A stretch of 64,000 nucleotides of DNA from Ascoidea rubescens DSM 1968 (lineage: Eukaryota > Ascomycota > Saccharomycetes > Ascoideales > Ascoideaceae). A program made the position numbers and the translations under genes. Shown piece by piece: positions 40,001 through 49,600 of this stretch (its first letter is position 1; every line of letters begins with the position of its first letter). Where the stretch lies: positions 1,431,428-1,495,427 of the forward strand of contig NW_017962913.1 in NCBI RefSeq assembly GCF_001661345.1. The letters run 5' to 3'. The notes under the pieces were generated by a model that saw only the letters and a list, made by a program, of their open reading frames with translations, was not told where the DNA came from and did no database searches.

Positions 40001-40831
40001 TTAAAGTAGTTCAAAGGACTCGCTCATTCCCCCATCAGGAATATGAGCCAACTCTAGTTTTGAATTACACTGAATATTCAAATCTGGTTGTAGATAGAAA
40101 TAATAGCCAGTGATAACGCCAATCGTTTGATTAAAGCAGATATAATAAAAGCCATCAAAGGAGCAGTTTTCAAGGACCTGGTCAGGATCAGGAAACAAAA
40201 ACAACTCCTTCCATCTCATGTAAACATAGTTCTCGTCCAAAAACCTTCTGTGAACATATAACGAGTTGTTGTGTGTCTCTGCTTCGACCTTTGCTTTCAA
40301 ATCTCTTCTCCAGGAAGGAAACTTGGACCAATGGTGAACATCAATGGCATCGTTGGACACCCAATCAGGCTTTCGGGTGAGAAAGTTGTACTTTTCGCTT
40401 ATGATCTCGCCAACAAAGTAGGTGGTGAACTTGTAGTCGATTGAGGACAAGCTCTTGATGGTGAGCAAGCCAGCAAGCGTTGATTTGGTCAAGTCGACGT
40501 CGACAAGCTCGATGGTGACTTTGCTCCTGGACTTGAACTTGGAGTTGAGCTGAAACCCACAGAAGGTGGAGCCTGGTTTCAAGAAGGAGGTTGTTCTGGG
40601 GATGGTTTGGTCGTAGGAGAGTGCTTCAGAGGATATGTTTACTTTGGTGCCAGAGCTGTTTCTGGAGGAGGAAGACTCAGATTCGCCATGCATTTGCTCC
40701 CTGGGTTCGTGATTATGGTGCGAAAAACAGACCTTTGGTACTGCGAGAGCCTCTGTTGGGCTGTTTTGTGAAAGCAACGAGCCTTGAAACAGATGCCGGA
40801 AAGGAGTTTGGTGGTATGGCGACAGAGGCAT
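40001..40831 (-). CDS. GID4: Gid4/Vid24 substrate receptor of the GID ubiquitin ligase
   Basis: 276 residues. The Gid4 beta-barrel begins SFLKPGSTFCGFQLNSKFKS and continues KVTIELVDVDLTKSTLAGLL, TTYFVGEIISEKYNF, HHWSKFPSW, and RRFLDENYVYMRWKELFL. It ends with FDGFYYICFNQTIGVITGYY followed by FYLQPDLNIQ. Gid4 recognises N-terminal Pro degrons on gluconeogenic enzymes (Fbp1, Mdh2, Icl1) and recruits them to the GID/CTLH E3 upon glucose recovery. The first 75 residues are Ser/His-rich, variable and likely disordered. The gene is GC-rich at its 5' half. ATG at 40831 is the first in frame. Confidence 0.92.
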   Translation of the reverse strand: MPLSPYHQTPFRHLFQGSLLSQNSPTEALAVPKVCFSHHNHEPREQMHGESESSSSRNSSGTKVNISSEALSYDQTIPRTTSFLKPGSTFCGFQLNSKFKSRSKVTIELVDVDLTKSTLAGLLTIKSLSSIDYKFTTYFVGEIISEKYNFLTRKPDWVSNDAIDVHHWSKFPSWRRDLKAKVEAETHNNSLYVHRRFLDENYVYMRWKELFLFPDPDQVLENCSFDGFYYICFNQTIGVITGYYFYLQPDLNIQCNSKLELAHIPDGGMSESFELL

Positions 40832-41086
40832 GGTAGTTGTATCTACAAGAAGAAGAACAAGAAAAAGAACAAGAAAGAGAGATCAAATAGGGAATATTCA
40901 GAGTAAAATGTAGGATTATGTGATAGAACTGGATCTCAAGCGATTCAGTTTTAGGAAATTATCCATAAGCTGCACCGAAAACCTAGTAGACCAATATCCT
41001 GACCTTCTTTTGCATTTGGAAGTGTGTTTCGAATCTTTACGGTTTGTACGTTTATCGTTCTTGAAGCAATTTATTCTCGATTTCGG

Positions 41087-42718
41087 TTATGAAAGCATAG
41101 TTATATCATTATCAGCAGCAAAACTATTAAATACAGAGCCATCGGTGTGATACTCTTTTAATACCTTTCTATGATAGATTTTTTCAAGATAATCTAAATG
41201 ATTTTTTATCCAGGGCTTATTAAAACAGCCATCGCAATCGGGTCGGTTCCAATGGTTGATTCCTAACAAGCTTTTCACAAACTCTTTGGAATTATTGGTC
41301 ACTTTCAGCCACTGTGGTCGATTGAAGTACAACTTCCCCTTCATTGTAGCCTTTATTATACTGGCTTCATTACCATCTTCATAAAATGGAGATATTCCAC
41401 TAAGTATTATATGCGCTATTACTCCTAGAGACCAAATGTCGCATTTTTTAGTATATCCAGTTTTGTTAATATAGCTCACTCTATTTTTGTTGTTCTGATT
41501 ATTATTATGATTATTGTTATTATTATGATTATTAATGTTTAATGCAAAACCAACTTCAGGAGCACAATACTCAGGAGTTCCCACAATCGTATGCATTCTT
41601 TTATTGTTTTGAGAAACTTTTGCAATACCAAAATCTGTCAAAATAACTCTCGTTCCAGGCTCGGGTTTGTGAAGTAAAACATTATCTAATTTCAAATCTC
41701 TATGGACTATATTATTATCATGAAGATATTTTAACGCCAACAACAATTGGTATATGATTAATAAAGATTCAGGCTCAGGCAAGGCAATTAAACAATCTCC
41801 CTTTGCCAAATATGAAAATAAATCGCCTCCACAGATCAATTCCTCAAATATATAAAGTTGATTGTTTTTAATTATTGTTTCATGTACTTTTATTATATTA
41901 GGATGGTTTAATTTTTTCAATATTTTTGATTCAGTTAAAGATACATTTTGTTTCAATATCTTAACTGCACAAAACCTATTTATATTAAAGTTAGCGTTAG
42001 TGTTAGTGTTAGTGTTATCACTATCACTATTCTTATTCGCTTCCCTAATTCTATTAACCTTATTACCATTATTACCATTATTACCATTGTTAATATCACT
42101 ATTATTGCTGATCTTTTTCGTCATAAATACGTTTCCAAAAGTCCCACTCCCAATATTAATTGAAGAAATAAACCAATTTTTAGAAACTTGAGCTTGTTTG
42201 AAATTTTGATTATTTCTCAACATATGCTTGAAAATTGGTGGATAGAAAAATTTAGCCTTAAACCCATTCTTAATCTCGATTTCATCGTTGTTACATAACA
42301 ACCCGATCTGATTTCGCCCCAATTTTTCTTTGTTTAGGAAAACCCCATTCAAACTCTCGTCCTTTATATAGATTAATGGCAACGAATCATCGTCAAAATG
42401 AATTGACCAAATTGAGCAATGAACAGAAGAAATATAATTATTATTTATAACCAAGTCGTTACTCGTGTTATTTCTACCGATTTTAAATATCTTGTTTTTG
42501 GTTATTTTAATTGTAAAGCTATTAAAAAACTCATCTTCCATTTCATTAGCAGTAGACGTTGATGTAGAACAAACCGAAAAATCCAATATATGTGGTTGGA
42601 TAGACTCAGGATCAATGATAAACATCCCAGAAACCTTTCGTTCTGCAAAAGAGTCGTTAAATATAAAATCACTGACATTGTCTTCACTGTTTGTGCTATC
42701 TGATATTGAAATTGTCAT
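41087..42718 (-). CDS. MEK1: Meiosis-specific FHA-domain kinase Mek1
   Basis: 543 residues. An FHA domain at about 45-160 contains IGRNNTSNDLVI, SSVHCSIW and DESLNGVFLN, which retain the phosphothreonine-binding Arg, Ser and Asn. The kinase domain follows, with glycine loop GSGTFGNVF, HRDLKLDN, DFG and activation segment RMHTIVGTPEYCAPEV. The activation segment and the C-terminal WIKNHLDYLEKIYHRKVL match Mek1 rather than Dun1 or Rad53. Mek1 acts with Hop1/Red1 on meiotic chromosome axes to suppress sister-chromatid repair. Asn-rich inserts sit in the N-lobe and after the activation loop. Start: first ATG (MTISISD); the frame runs 21 codons further without one. Confidence 0.88.
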   Translation of the reverse strand: MTISISDSTNSEDNVSDFIFNDSFAERKVSGMFIIDPESIQPHILDFSVCSTSTSTANEMEDEFFNSFTIKITKNKIFKIGRNNTSNDLVINNNYISSVHCSIWSIHFDDDSLPLIYIKDESLNGVFLNKEKLGRNQIGLLCNNDEIEIKNGFKAKFFYPPIFKHMLRNNQNFKQAQVSKNWFISSINIGSGTFGNVFMTKKISNNSDINNGNNGNNGNKVNRIREANKNSDSDNTNTNTNANFNINRFCAVKILKQNVSLTESKILKKLNHPNIIKVHETIIKNNQLYIFEELICGGDLFSYLAKGDCLIALPEPESLLIIYQLLLALKYLHDNNIVHRDLKLDNVLLHKPEPGTRVILTDFGIAKVSQNNKRMHTIVGTPEYCAPEVGFALNINNHNNNNNHNNNQNNKNRVSYINKTGYTKKCDIWSLGVIAHIILSGISPFYEDGNEASIIKATMKGKLYFNRPQWLKVTNNSKEFVKSLLGINHWNRPDCDGCFNKPWIKNHLDYLEKIYHRKVLKEYHTDGSVFNSFAADNDITMLS

Positions 42719-43096
42719 TGTTTTTACTGTTTTTTCACAAATTGTCGCAAGGCACCAGAAGCGTTCTTTCAACAAAAACAAATCAAAACCAACAAAAAAA
42801 AAGGGAATACATTGTCCTATTTATATCGTTGCAATTTGGTAATTTCTGTTCCCAAATCACCAAATACAACAACACCAATGTTGTAGGCTCCCCAAACCTT
42901 ATTTAAGATAAAACCAAACCCGCGCTGCTGGATCCAAACCACCATTCTGGGCCCAATATCCAATATGCATATATATGCATTGAGTTCTAGAACCTTCTGG
43001 AGAAAAATTGTTTTTTCCATTGTTTTCACTTGAGATGTATAAAAGCAAACCAGTTCCTATCAACAGTCTTATTGATTTCAACATTATCAGCTTACA
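42719..43096. promoter_or_regulatory. MEK1/FES1 divergent promoter
   Basis: It contains a perfect 16-bp palindrome ATGCATATATATGCAT at 42965-42980, the heat shock element at 42984-43003 and a TATAAAAG box at 43038-43045, all oriented toward FES1. No clear URS1 element was seen on the MEK1 side. Confidence 0.65.
42984..43003. promoter_or_regulatory. Heat shock element upstream of FES1
   Basis: Units TTC, GAA, TTC at exact 5-bp spacing followed by an imperfect GAG, in TTCTAGAACCTTCTGGAG. It lies about 95-110 bases before the FES1 ATG and just ahead of the TATA box. FES1 is an Hsf1 target in S. cerevisiae, so conserved Hsf1 control is likely. Confidence 0.8.
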
Positions 43097-43978
43097 ATGG
43101 AGAAACTTTTGCAGTGGTCAATTGCCAACACCCAGGGAGATGCTCAAGCCAAAGAAAGAGCAGGAAATCCTGATCCCAATGCTTTGGCCCAATTACTTGG
43201 AAATGTTGTTGATGATGTTACGTTGATGAGAGAAAATCTCAAAAATGCATCCAATCCTGAACTTTCCTTGGAAAATAGAGAGATCTCTCTAGATAATTTC
43301 GAAATGTTAATTGAAAATCTCGACAATGCCAATAATATCCAGAATTTAAAACTTTGGGATCCATTATTAAACCTTTTAAATGCAAAAGAACCTTCAATTA
43401 GATCATTGGTTTGTTCAATCATTGGAACCGCTGTTCAAAATAATCCAAAATCCCAAAAAAATTTTACTTCTTATGACAATTCAATCAAAAAATTAATTCA
43501 AATATCTCTCGATAAAAGCGAACAGACATCTGTTAAAATAAAAGCTTTATATGCATTATCTAATTCATGCAGAAACTTCGAAAAAGGTTATGAATTATTT
43601 GAAGCTGAAAATGGTTGGTTAATAGTTTCCGATTTAATTTTTGAAACAGGAAAAAATAACCTTTTAAATTATAAGTTGCAATTAAGATTCTTGTCCTTAT
43701 TATCATCTTTATTATCAACAGCTTTCAATAAAAAAAAAGAAAATTTCATTCAAAATGAAAAAGTTATACAAATTTTAACAAAATTGGCAACTCAAAATAT
43801 TGAAAAGATAAGTTTCATTGATAACTCCTTAAACATAATCGGTCAATTGATTAGCCATAATTACAATTTTAATGACCAAGAAAAAAGTCATATTATTACC
43901 TTACTCGAAAACTTAGATAATGTGAAAAATGAATTATCAAAAGAGGATTATAAACTTGTTCAAAGTTTAACTGTTTAG
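43097..43978 (+). CDS. FES1: Hsp70 nucleotide exchange factor Fes1
   Basis: 293 residues. MEKLLQWSIANTQGDAQAKE is the conserved Fes1 N-terminus, followed by DPNALAQLLG. Armadillo-like repeats follow: LWDPLLNLLNAKEPSIRSLV, CSIIGTAVQNNPKSQ, IKALYALSNSCRNFEKGYEL and FLSLLSSLLS. Fes1 (HspBP1 family) releases ADP from cytosolic Hsp70 Ssa1 and directs misfolded clients to degradation. Length matches S. cerevisiae Fes1 (290). The promoter holds a good heat shock element and a TATA box. The gene is divergent to MEK1 and convergent with MMS4. Confidence 0.96.
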   Translation: MEKLLQWSIANTQGDAQAKERAGNPDPNALAQLLGNVVDDVTLMRENLKNASNPELSLENREISLDNFEMLIENLDNANNIQNLKLWDPLLNLLNAKEPSIRSLVCSIIGTAVQNNPKSQKNFTSYDNSIKKLIQISLDKSEQTSVKIKALYALSNSCRNFEKGYELFEAENGWLIVSDLIFETGKNNLLNYKLQLRFLSLLSSLLSTAFNKKKENFIQNEKVIQILTKLATQNIEKISFIDNSLNIIGQLISHNYNFNDQEKSHIITLLENLDNVKNELSKEDYKLVQSLTV

Positions 43979-44121
43979 TTTTTTAATATTTTTATTTCAC
44001 TATTTTTATGGTTGCACTTTTTTTATACTGGCTTTCAATTCCTTTTTATAGTTACAGCGCTTTATTGTTTAATTTTTTTATATTATAATATAACAAACTT
44101 TTCATCTAAATGTAATTTTTT

Positions 44122-46584
44122 TTAATTATTTAAGATCTCGTTAGGATCATTTGAAGTAAACAATTTTTTTAATGAAACATCAAGTGAATCTCTCGCGAGT
44201 TTTTTACCATCAAACCCTTTTCCCAATCCATCACCTTTAATATATGTTTCCAGAATAGACATTAAAGATGGAAACTTTTCAGATATGTTTTTTGAAATAT
44301 TATTCGTCATGAATTTAAACTGCTGAAGAGATTTCAAATAGCAGTCGTTTGCATCTCTTCCTGATCTAATGACACCAATATTTGAAAATTCACTATTTCT
44401 CATATTACTATCGTAAATTTCAGAAGAGATTGTGTAAGTAAAAGATTTAATCCAGTTGATTCCATCCTGACCACTACTGATCGGAAAGAAAGACACTTTT
44501 AGCTCAATTTCAAGTTCAATCAAAAATAACTCAATTTCTTCTGCTGTCATTTTAATATTCTGTGGTACTTCCTTTTTTTTTGACAATTTGCTTTTATTGT
44601 TACTTGTTATTGAAAGCTCTTCAGATGTGCTCATTACTTTTCGAACCCGAGAAGCGTAACTTCTATTGTCAGATGTTTCAAGTTTTCTTAAATGAGTATT
44701 GAATCCTTCAGCAATCACTATAATCAATTCAAACTTTCCATTCGTCTTTAAACTTATAATTTCCTCTTTTAATACATTATTTTGAATTTTTTCAATAATT
44801 TCAGAAGCCGAATAATAAAGTGCTGCAATGTTTTCCTTTTTTTTGGTTTCAGCAACAGGAACAAAAATATCTCTCTTAGAATCATACTCGGATACTATTT
44901 TTCTGGTCCAGGTTATTAAAGGTAACTTGTTATTGGATCTCAGTGATTTGATTTCAATTGGGTCAAAAAACTCGTTGAGATTTGCATTTTTACTTAAATT
45001 GTTAAAAATAGACTCCTCAATATCCATGATTATTTCGGCTAAACAATCTTCTTTAGTTTTAAGTTTATTTATTTCTTTTAGTAATTTTTTATCATAATTA
45101 ATAAAATCAGAATTTCTTTCATCGATAGATCTGGGAAAAGTTTTTGACCGAGTGGCTTTAGGGGTAGAATGATTAGTGTTATTTGATGTTAATTTTGGTA
45201 AGCATGGCACTGTTTTTGTTCTTGTGCTGTTTTTCAAAAAGTTTGAAACCTTTTTATTTTCAGGAGTCCAAACAATAGGATCAGAATCTAAATCAAAATC
45301 TAGGGCTGATTTACTTTTTCCAAATAAATCAGCCAAAAAAATTTTATCAAGTCTTGTATTTTTGGTTGATTTTTTTGAAATTGGAGTATTGGTTATTGGA
45401 TCTGAATTAAGTTCTATTATCAGTATATCGTTTGGAACTTTTAAACTAGAATTTTCATTTTTATTATTATTTGATAGATTTTTTGGTAAAAAGTTTTTTA
45501 TTCTGGGATTCAATAAACTAGGATCTTCTAAAAATGATATGCTATTGTTTACAACGCTATTATTTCCCTGAGAACTGGAAAATACTTTTATTGGAAATTG
45601 TTTTTTGTTATTATCATTAATTTTTTTTGGAGATTCATGGTCTATTATTTCTTTCTCTGGGGGGTTTTTCTTTCCTCTTTCTTTTCCTTTATTGTTAACT
45701 TTTTGAGTTATTCTCTCATTAAAATTATTGTAAATCACTCCATCATCGTATTCATAATCAGGTTCCAATCCTAGGCTGGAAACTATATCCGAAGTAAAAT
45801 CAAGCAACAAACCAAGTGATTTTGTTCTGTTTTTAATCCTTTTGGAAACTGGCGAGGAATTTGTACTATTTGACTTTCTTTTAACAGGTTTTAACAAACT
45901 TTTATTTTTATCTTTTAAATTTGTTGTAGGGGAATTATTTTTGAGTTTATCAGCATTTCTATCATTAAAAATAGCTGAAAGCGTTTTCTTTGATGAATTG
46001 AAAACATCTGAATCTAGATCTAGGCCTCGATCTGGTGGATCTGAATCAGATAAAACAATTAGCGTATCAGATATTCTATCATGATCAAATTCGCCCTTCT
46101 TTTTAAATTCTGCTGGTGTTTCATTCAATATCTCGATTTCCGAAAAATCCTCGCAGACTATATTTGATTTGATGTAGTTTGGATTTGAGCTCTCATTTAT
46201 ATTCAGGCCAATATATTCAATTTCATTTTTATCATCAGATAAGCTACAGGCATAGATAGACTTTCTTTGTACAGGAGAACTTAGAGGATTATGTTTGGAT
46301 ATATCATGTTCAATTATTTTTTTAGAAAAAACACTTGGTGTTTCATTATTCTGTATTTTTTTGGAAGGAGATGATGATAACAGACCTTTAAACATTGTGA
46401 CATCGGAATCATACACACTTTTACAAGATTTGTGTTAATATTGTTCTTTTCCAGACTGCTTGTCCAAATATAGTGATTCGTGATATACATGTAATACATA
46501 CAATAGCAATGAATGCTCTTTAGTTACTTTTGTTGCAGTGGCTAATTTATCTGCCTCCACATCAATAATTTCGTGTTGAGACAT
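44122..46584 (-). CDS. MMS4: Mus81 partner Mms4/Eme1 (probable 5' exon included)
   Basis: Exons 46502-46584 and 44122-46417, intron 46418-46501, product 792 residues. The exon 2 frame alone would start at an ATG at 46395. Exon 1 encodes MSQHEIIDVEADKL... and splices in frame through donor GTATGT, a TATTAAC branch and an AAAAG acceptor; its MSQ start recalls S. cerevisiae Mms4. The C-terminal region shows the degenerate ERCC4-like domain: ELIIVIAEGFNTHLRKLE, INWIKSFTYTISSEIYD, FSNIGVIRSGRDANDCYLKS, and ends DVSLKKLFTSNDPNEI. With Mus81 it cleaves recombination joint molecules. The long N-terminal half is Ser/Lys-rich with SP/TP sites that suit Cdc5/Cdk control. Exon 1 is inferred, not proven. 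Confidence 0.82.
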
Positions 46585-47041
46585 TCTCAATTAGTATCAT
46601 TTAAACCAGTCTTTCTTTGAAATGAGAAAACAAATACTTTAGCTAAAATGGTCTGTTATGTTTCAACCTATCTTCATAGTCAATAACCTGGAAACTAAAA
46701 GGAAGCTTCAATTCTACCCAAACCTGCAGCTTTTATTTTGTGTTTTGATTTTCCGAAATAGATGGAAAATATAAACAATAGCGTTTCTTTCAAAATCCTG
46801 CATCCAAAGCTTTGTTGAAATATTGATCTGGGAATAATAACAGATTATTAAAATACTTTTATTGTAAAACCTTTTATGGTACAAATATAAAAAAAATCAA
46901 GACAAGTTAAAAAGCCCAAAAAAGAACTGAGAATAAATATTAGTAATATCTATCAAACTTCAAAAAAAAAAAAATTGAAAAGAAAAAAAAAGGAAGAAAG
47001 TCAAAATAGATTATATAAAATAACAGGAAAAAAATGCAGAT
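46585..47041. other. MMS4 promoter and SIF2 3' flank
   Basis: Mixed composition. Poly-A tracts occur near 46960-46990. A GATTTTCCGAAA stretch near 46747 resembles a point-centromere CDEIII core by chance (see rejected list). No gene seen. Confidence 0.5.
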
Positions 47042-49363
47042 TTAGTTATCTGTGAAAGGAGGCCATTGGATAATGACACTCTGAGATTTGGAATATGATA
47101 CACATAATCTATCTGAGTTCTGACTCCATGATAAAGCAGCAATAAAATTGGAGTCATCGGAATTTTTATTTTTTTGATTCTCGTCGACAGCAAGCTTATC
47201 ATTTAGAGAGCCCTCTATGTTATCTTTATTTTTGTTGTCAAGATTAGGATCTTGGTTGCAATGATATTGTGCCACAGGTTTAATTCTTCCAATCCATTCA
47301 CCAATGAAAATTTTATCCTTATTGTCATCATCTTCATTCTCTATATTTTTTGGCTCAATATCCTCGGATTTAGCAATTGTTTTCTTAATGTGCTTAATTT
47401 TCTTAACCAATGTCTTTGGTGAGACATCCCATATAGATATGATTCCATCCATACCACCAGTCGCAAACCAATTTTTATTTGAAGATAATACACCACAAAA
47501 TATGGGGATGCCATTCAAGATGGAAAGTAGAATAGTATTACCAGTGATAATATCCCAAATCCGAATAGAACCATCTAATGAACAACTTACTATTAGTGGG
47601 TTAAATCCACTTAAAATTATTTCAGAACTTAACCATTCTGCGACTACTATGGCTTGAGAGTGGCCATATAAGACTTGAGCACTTGAAAATGAATCACCTT
47701 TCCAAATTCTTATTGTATTATCATCAGAACCACTAATTAAGAGCTGAAGTTCTTTGCTGTATGATAAGCATCCAATGGATGATGTGTGACCTTGTAAATA
47801 ACCTACAGGAATCATTTCACCAACATTCATTATTAACATTGAGCCGCTAATTCCAGGGATTAAAAATTTAGTTCTATCAATCCAACAGGCGTCAACTCCT
47901 AAATTTATGTCTGAGGATAAATCAGTTTTATCTATTGGATTGTTTTTATTGTTGGAACTATTTTGTGAGTTGAAGGGATTATTGTTATTGTTATTGTTGT
48001 TGTTAAAATTTATATATTTTTGATGTTCATTTAGTAAAAACTCATAATTTATATGCTGTACGGAAGTACCAGTATTAACATCCCAGATTATAGAAGTATT
48101 ATTGGTATCAATTGTTAAGATATAAGAATTATCCAAGTTCCATTTAATCACCAAAACAGGATTGTGATGTAAATTCATTACGTTTCTTAATTTTCCCTCA
48201 GCAGTCCATAGTCTTAATTCGCCATTTTCTACAGCAGTTACAAGATAAGGACCCATTGAAGACCAAGATATGGAGGTTATCTCTTCACTTACTAAAGTTT
48301 GATTTGCAGTAAAATTTGTTGATGGATGAACTAAAGACAATTCCTGTAATATTTGAGTGGAATCCTGAGAGACGACGACGATTTTTGAAGTTGCGTTATT
48401 TTGACCCCAAGCTAATACAGTATTTGCATTTGAATTTGGATTCCAATCACAACATGTACTGGAAGAAAATTTGATTGAATCTTTTAATATTATTATCTTT
48501 TTTTTCTCTGATTCTGATTCTTTTTCAATTAGAAGATTATCATTAATTTTTTTATCAGTTGAGTTTTCATTTTCATTTTCATTTTCATTTTCAATTTCAA
48601 TTTCGATTTGATTTTCACCTTTATCTTTATCTTTATCTTTATCTTTGTCTTGATTTTCATTTTTAATTTTCAATTTATTTTTATTTTTATTTTTATTGTT
48701 GACTTCTTTGCCATTTCCATTATTAATTTTATGGTTGGTTTGATTTTTGGTTTGGTTATCATTAGCATTTTCATCTTCTATTTCCATGTCTTCTACTATA
48801 TTAGAATTGAGTTTGTTATTATTTTTATTTTCTGTTTTATGGTCGTTTGAATTTTGGTTATTTTTATCTACAGAATTATTATTTTGATAATTTTTATTAG
48901 TATTTTTATCAAAAGTATCCTGGAATTCGGAATAACTTTCTGGGATTTTGTCATGATTGTGATTTTGATCATATTGATATTCATTTTCATTTTGCTTTTC
49001 GTCTTCGTCTTCGTCTTGGTCATTTTCATTGTCGTTGTTCAATAGCCTAAATCTTCCTTTAAATTCTAATGATTTGTTTTTCATCGAGTCCTTTTTAATA
49101 GCACCAAATAAAGAAAAAGAGCTTACGACTTCATCCTTAGACTTCAATTCACCATTTTCGTTGACTAAGGATTCGTCTTCGCAATAAAATATGCCCTTTT
49201 GCACTAGATTTATCAAGCAGCCCAAGGGAATGATCTTGCAATATTTCTCTTCCAATTCATGAATTCTGGTTTCCTCCTGGAGAGCAAACGCCGATATTTC
49301 TAGACCAGTTTCCTGGAGATACCTCCATATGAGATAGTTTAGTTCATCACTAGTAATTGTCAT
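47042..49363 (-). CDS. SIF2: Sif2, WD40 subunit of the Set3 deacetylase complex
   Basis: 773 residues. The N-terminal LisH motif is ITSDELNYLIWRYLQETGLEISAFAL, given here as two overlapping halves ELNYLIWRYLQ and TGLEISAFAL. Residues 90-300 are a charged Asn/Lys/Glu/Asp-rich spacer with long simple repeats. A WD40 propeller follows from about 305: TCCDWNPNSNANTVLAWG, GPYLVTAVENGELRLW, VLVIKWNLDNSYILTID, LISGSDDNTIRIWKGD, VSCSLDGSIRIWD, WFATGGMDGIISIWDV. Sif2 is the yeast TBL1 counterpart and tethers Hos2/Snt1 in Set3C. The spacer makes it longer than S. cerevisiae Sif2 (535). Confidence 0.92.
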   Translation of the reverse strand: MTITSDELNYLIWRYLQETGLEISAFALQEETRIHELEEKYCKIIPLGCLINLVQKGIFYCEDESLVNENGELKSKDEVVSSFSLFGAIKKDSMKNKSLEFKGRFRLLNNDNENDQDEDEDEKQNENEYQYDQNHNHDKIPESYSEFQDTFDKNTNKNYQNNNSVDKNNQNSNDHKTENKNNNKLNSNIVEDMEIEDENANDNQTKNQTNHKINNGNGKEVNNKNKNKNKLKIKNENQDKDKDKDKDKGENQIEIEIENENENENENSTDKKINDNLLIEKESESEKKKIIILKDSIKFSSSTCCDWNPNSNANTVLAWGQNNATSKIVVVSQDSTQILQELSLVHPSTNFTANQTLVSEEITSISWSSMGPYLVTAVENGELRLWTAEGKLRNVMNLHHNPVLVIKWNLDNSYILTIDTNNTSIIWDVNTGTSVQHINYEFLLNEHQKYINFNNNNNNNNNPFNSQNSSNNKNNPIDKTDLSSDINLGVDACWIDRTKFLIPGISGSMLIMNVGEMIPVGYLQGHTSSIGCLSYSKELQLLISGSDDNTIRIWKGDSFSSAQVLYGHSQAIVVAEWLSSEIILSGFNPLIVSCSLDGSIRIWDIITGNTILLSILNGIPIFCGVLSSNKNWFATGGMDGIISIWDVSPKTLVKKIKHIKKTIAKSEDIEPKNIENEDDDNKDKIFIGEWIGRIKPVAQYHCNQDPNLDNKNKDNIEGSLNDKLAVDENQKNKNSDDSNFIAALSWSQNSDRLCVSYSKSQSVIIQWPPFTDN

Positions 49364-49600
49364 TGATGATCACTGGGCCAGATTGATTTCGAGTGAGAAG
49401 CATCAAGCAGAATTAGAGAATAAAGATACGAAATAGAAATATCTACCATTCTGTGGTTTCTGTCAGAGGATGCGGATTACGTCAGCCGGATGATCTCCAT
49501 GTGCGGATGGACATGCGGATCTGGGCGGATGTTGCAGATGCGTGAATTAAGTGCTGAAGAAAGAGAGGAATCGAGCAGTGGACAGAGAAGTGTATGGTCG
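49364..49600. other. SIF2/TFB4 divergent promoter and ambiguous TFB4 start region
   Basis: A GC-richer stretch. The TFB4 frame is open back to an ATG at 49490, giving 37 extra residues (Met, Cys, Glu and Ser-rich) without resemblance to other Tfb4 proteins. Repeated TGCGGAT units occur at 49470-49545. Confidence 0.5.

Noticed and set aside
41087-42718. Dun1 as identity of the FHA kinase
   Set aside because: Dun1 has a different activation segment (CGTPSYVAPEV type); MHTIVGTPEYCAPEV and the C-terminal tail match Mek1.
46735-46775. GATTTTCCGAAA resembling the CDEIII core of a Saccharomyces point centromere
   Set aside because: No CDEI (RTCACRTG) and no 80-90-bp very AT-rich CDEII lie beside it, spacing within the core is off, and it sits in the MMS4 promoter.
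49490-49600. 37-residue N-terminal extension of Tfb4
   Set aside because: Unconserved, GC-rich promoter-like sequence; the ATG at 49601 gives the usual Tfb4 start. Could still be real, only 5' end mapping would tell.
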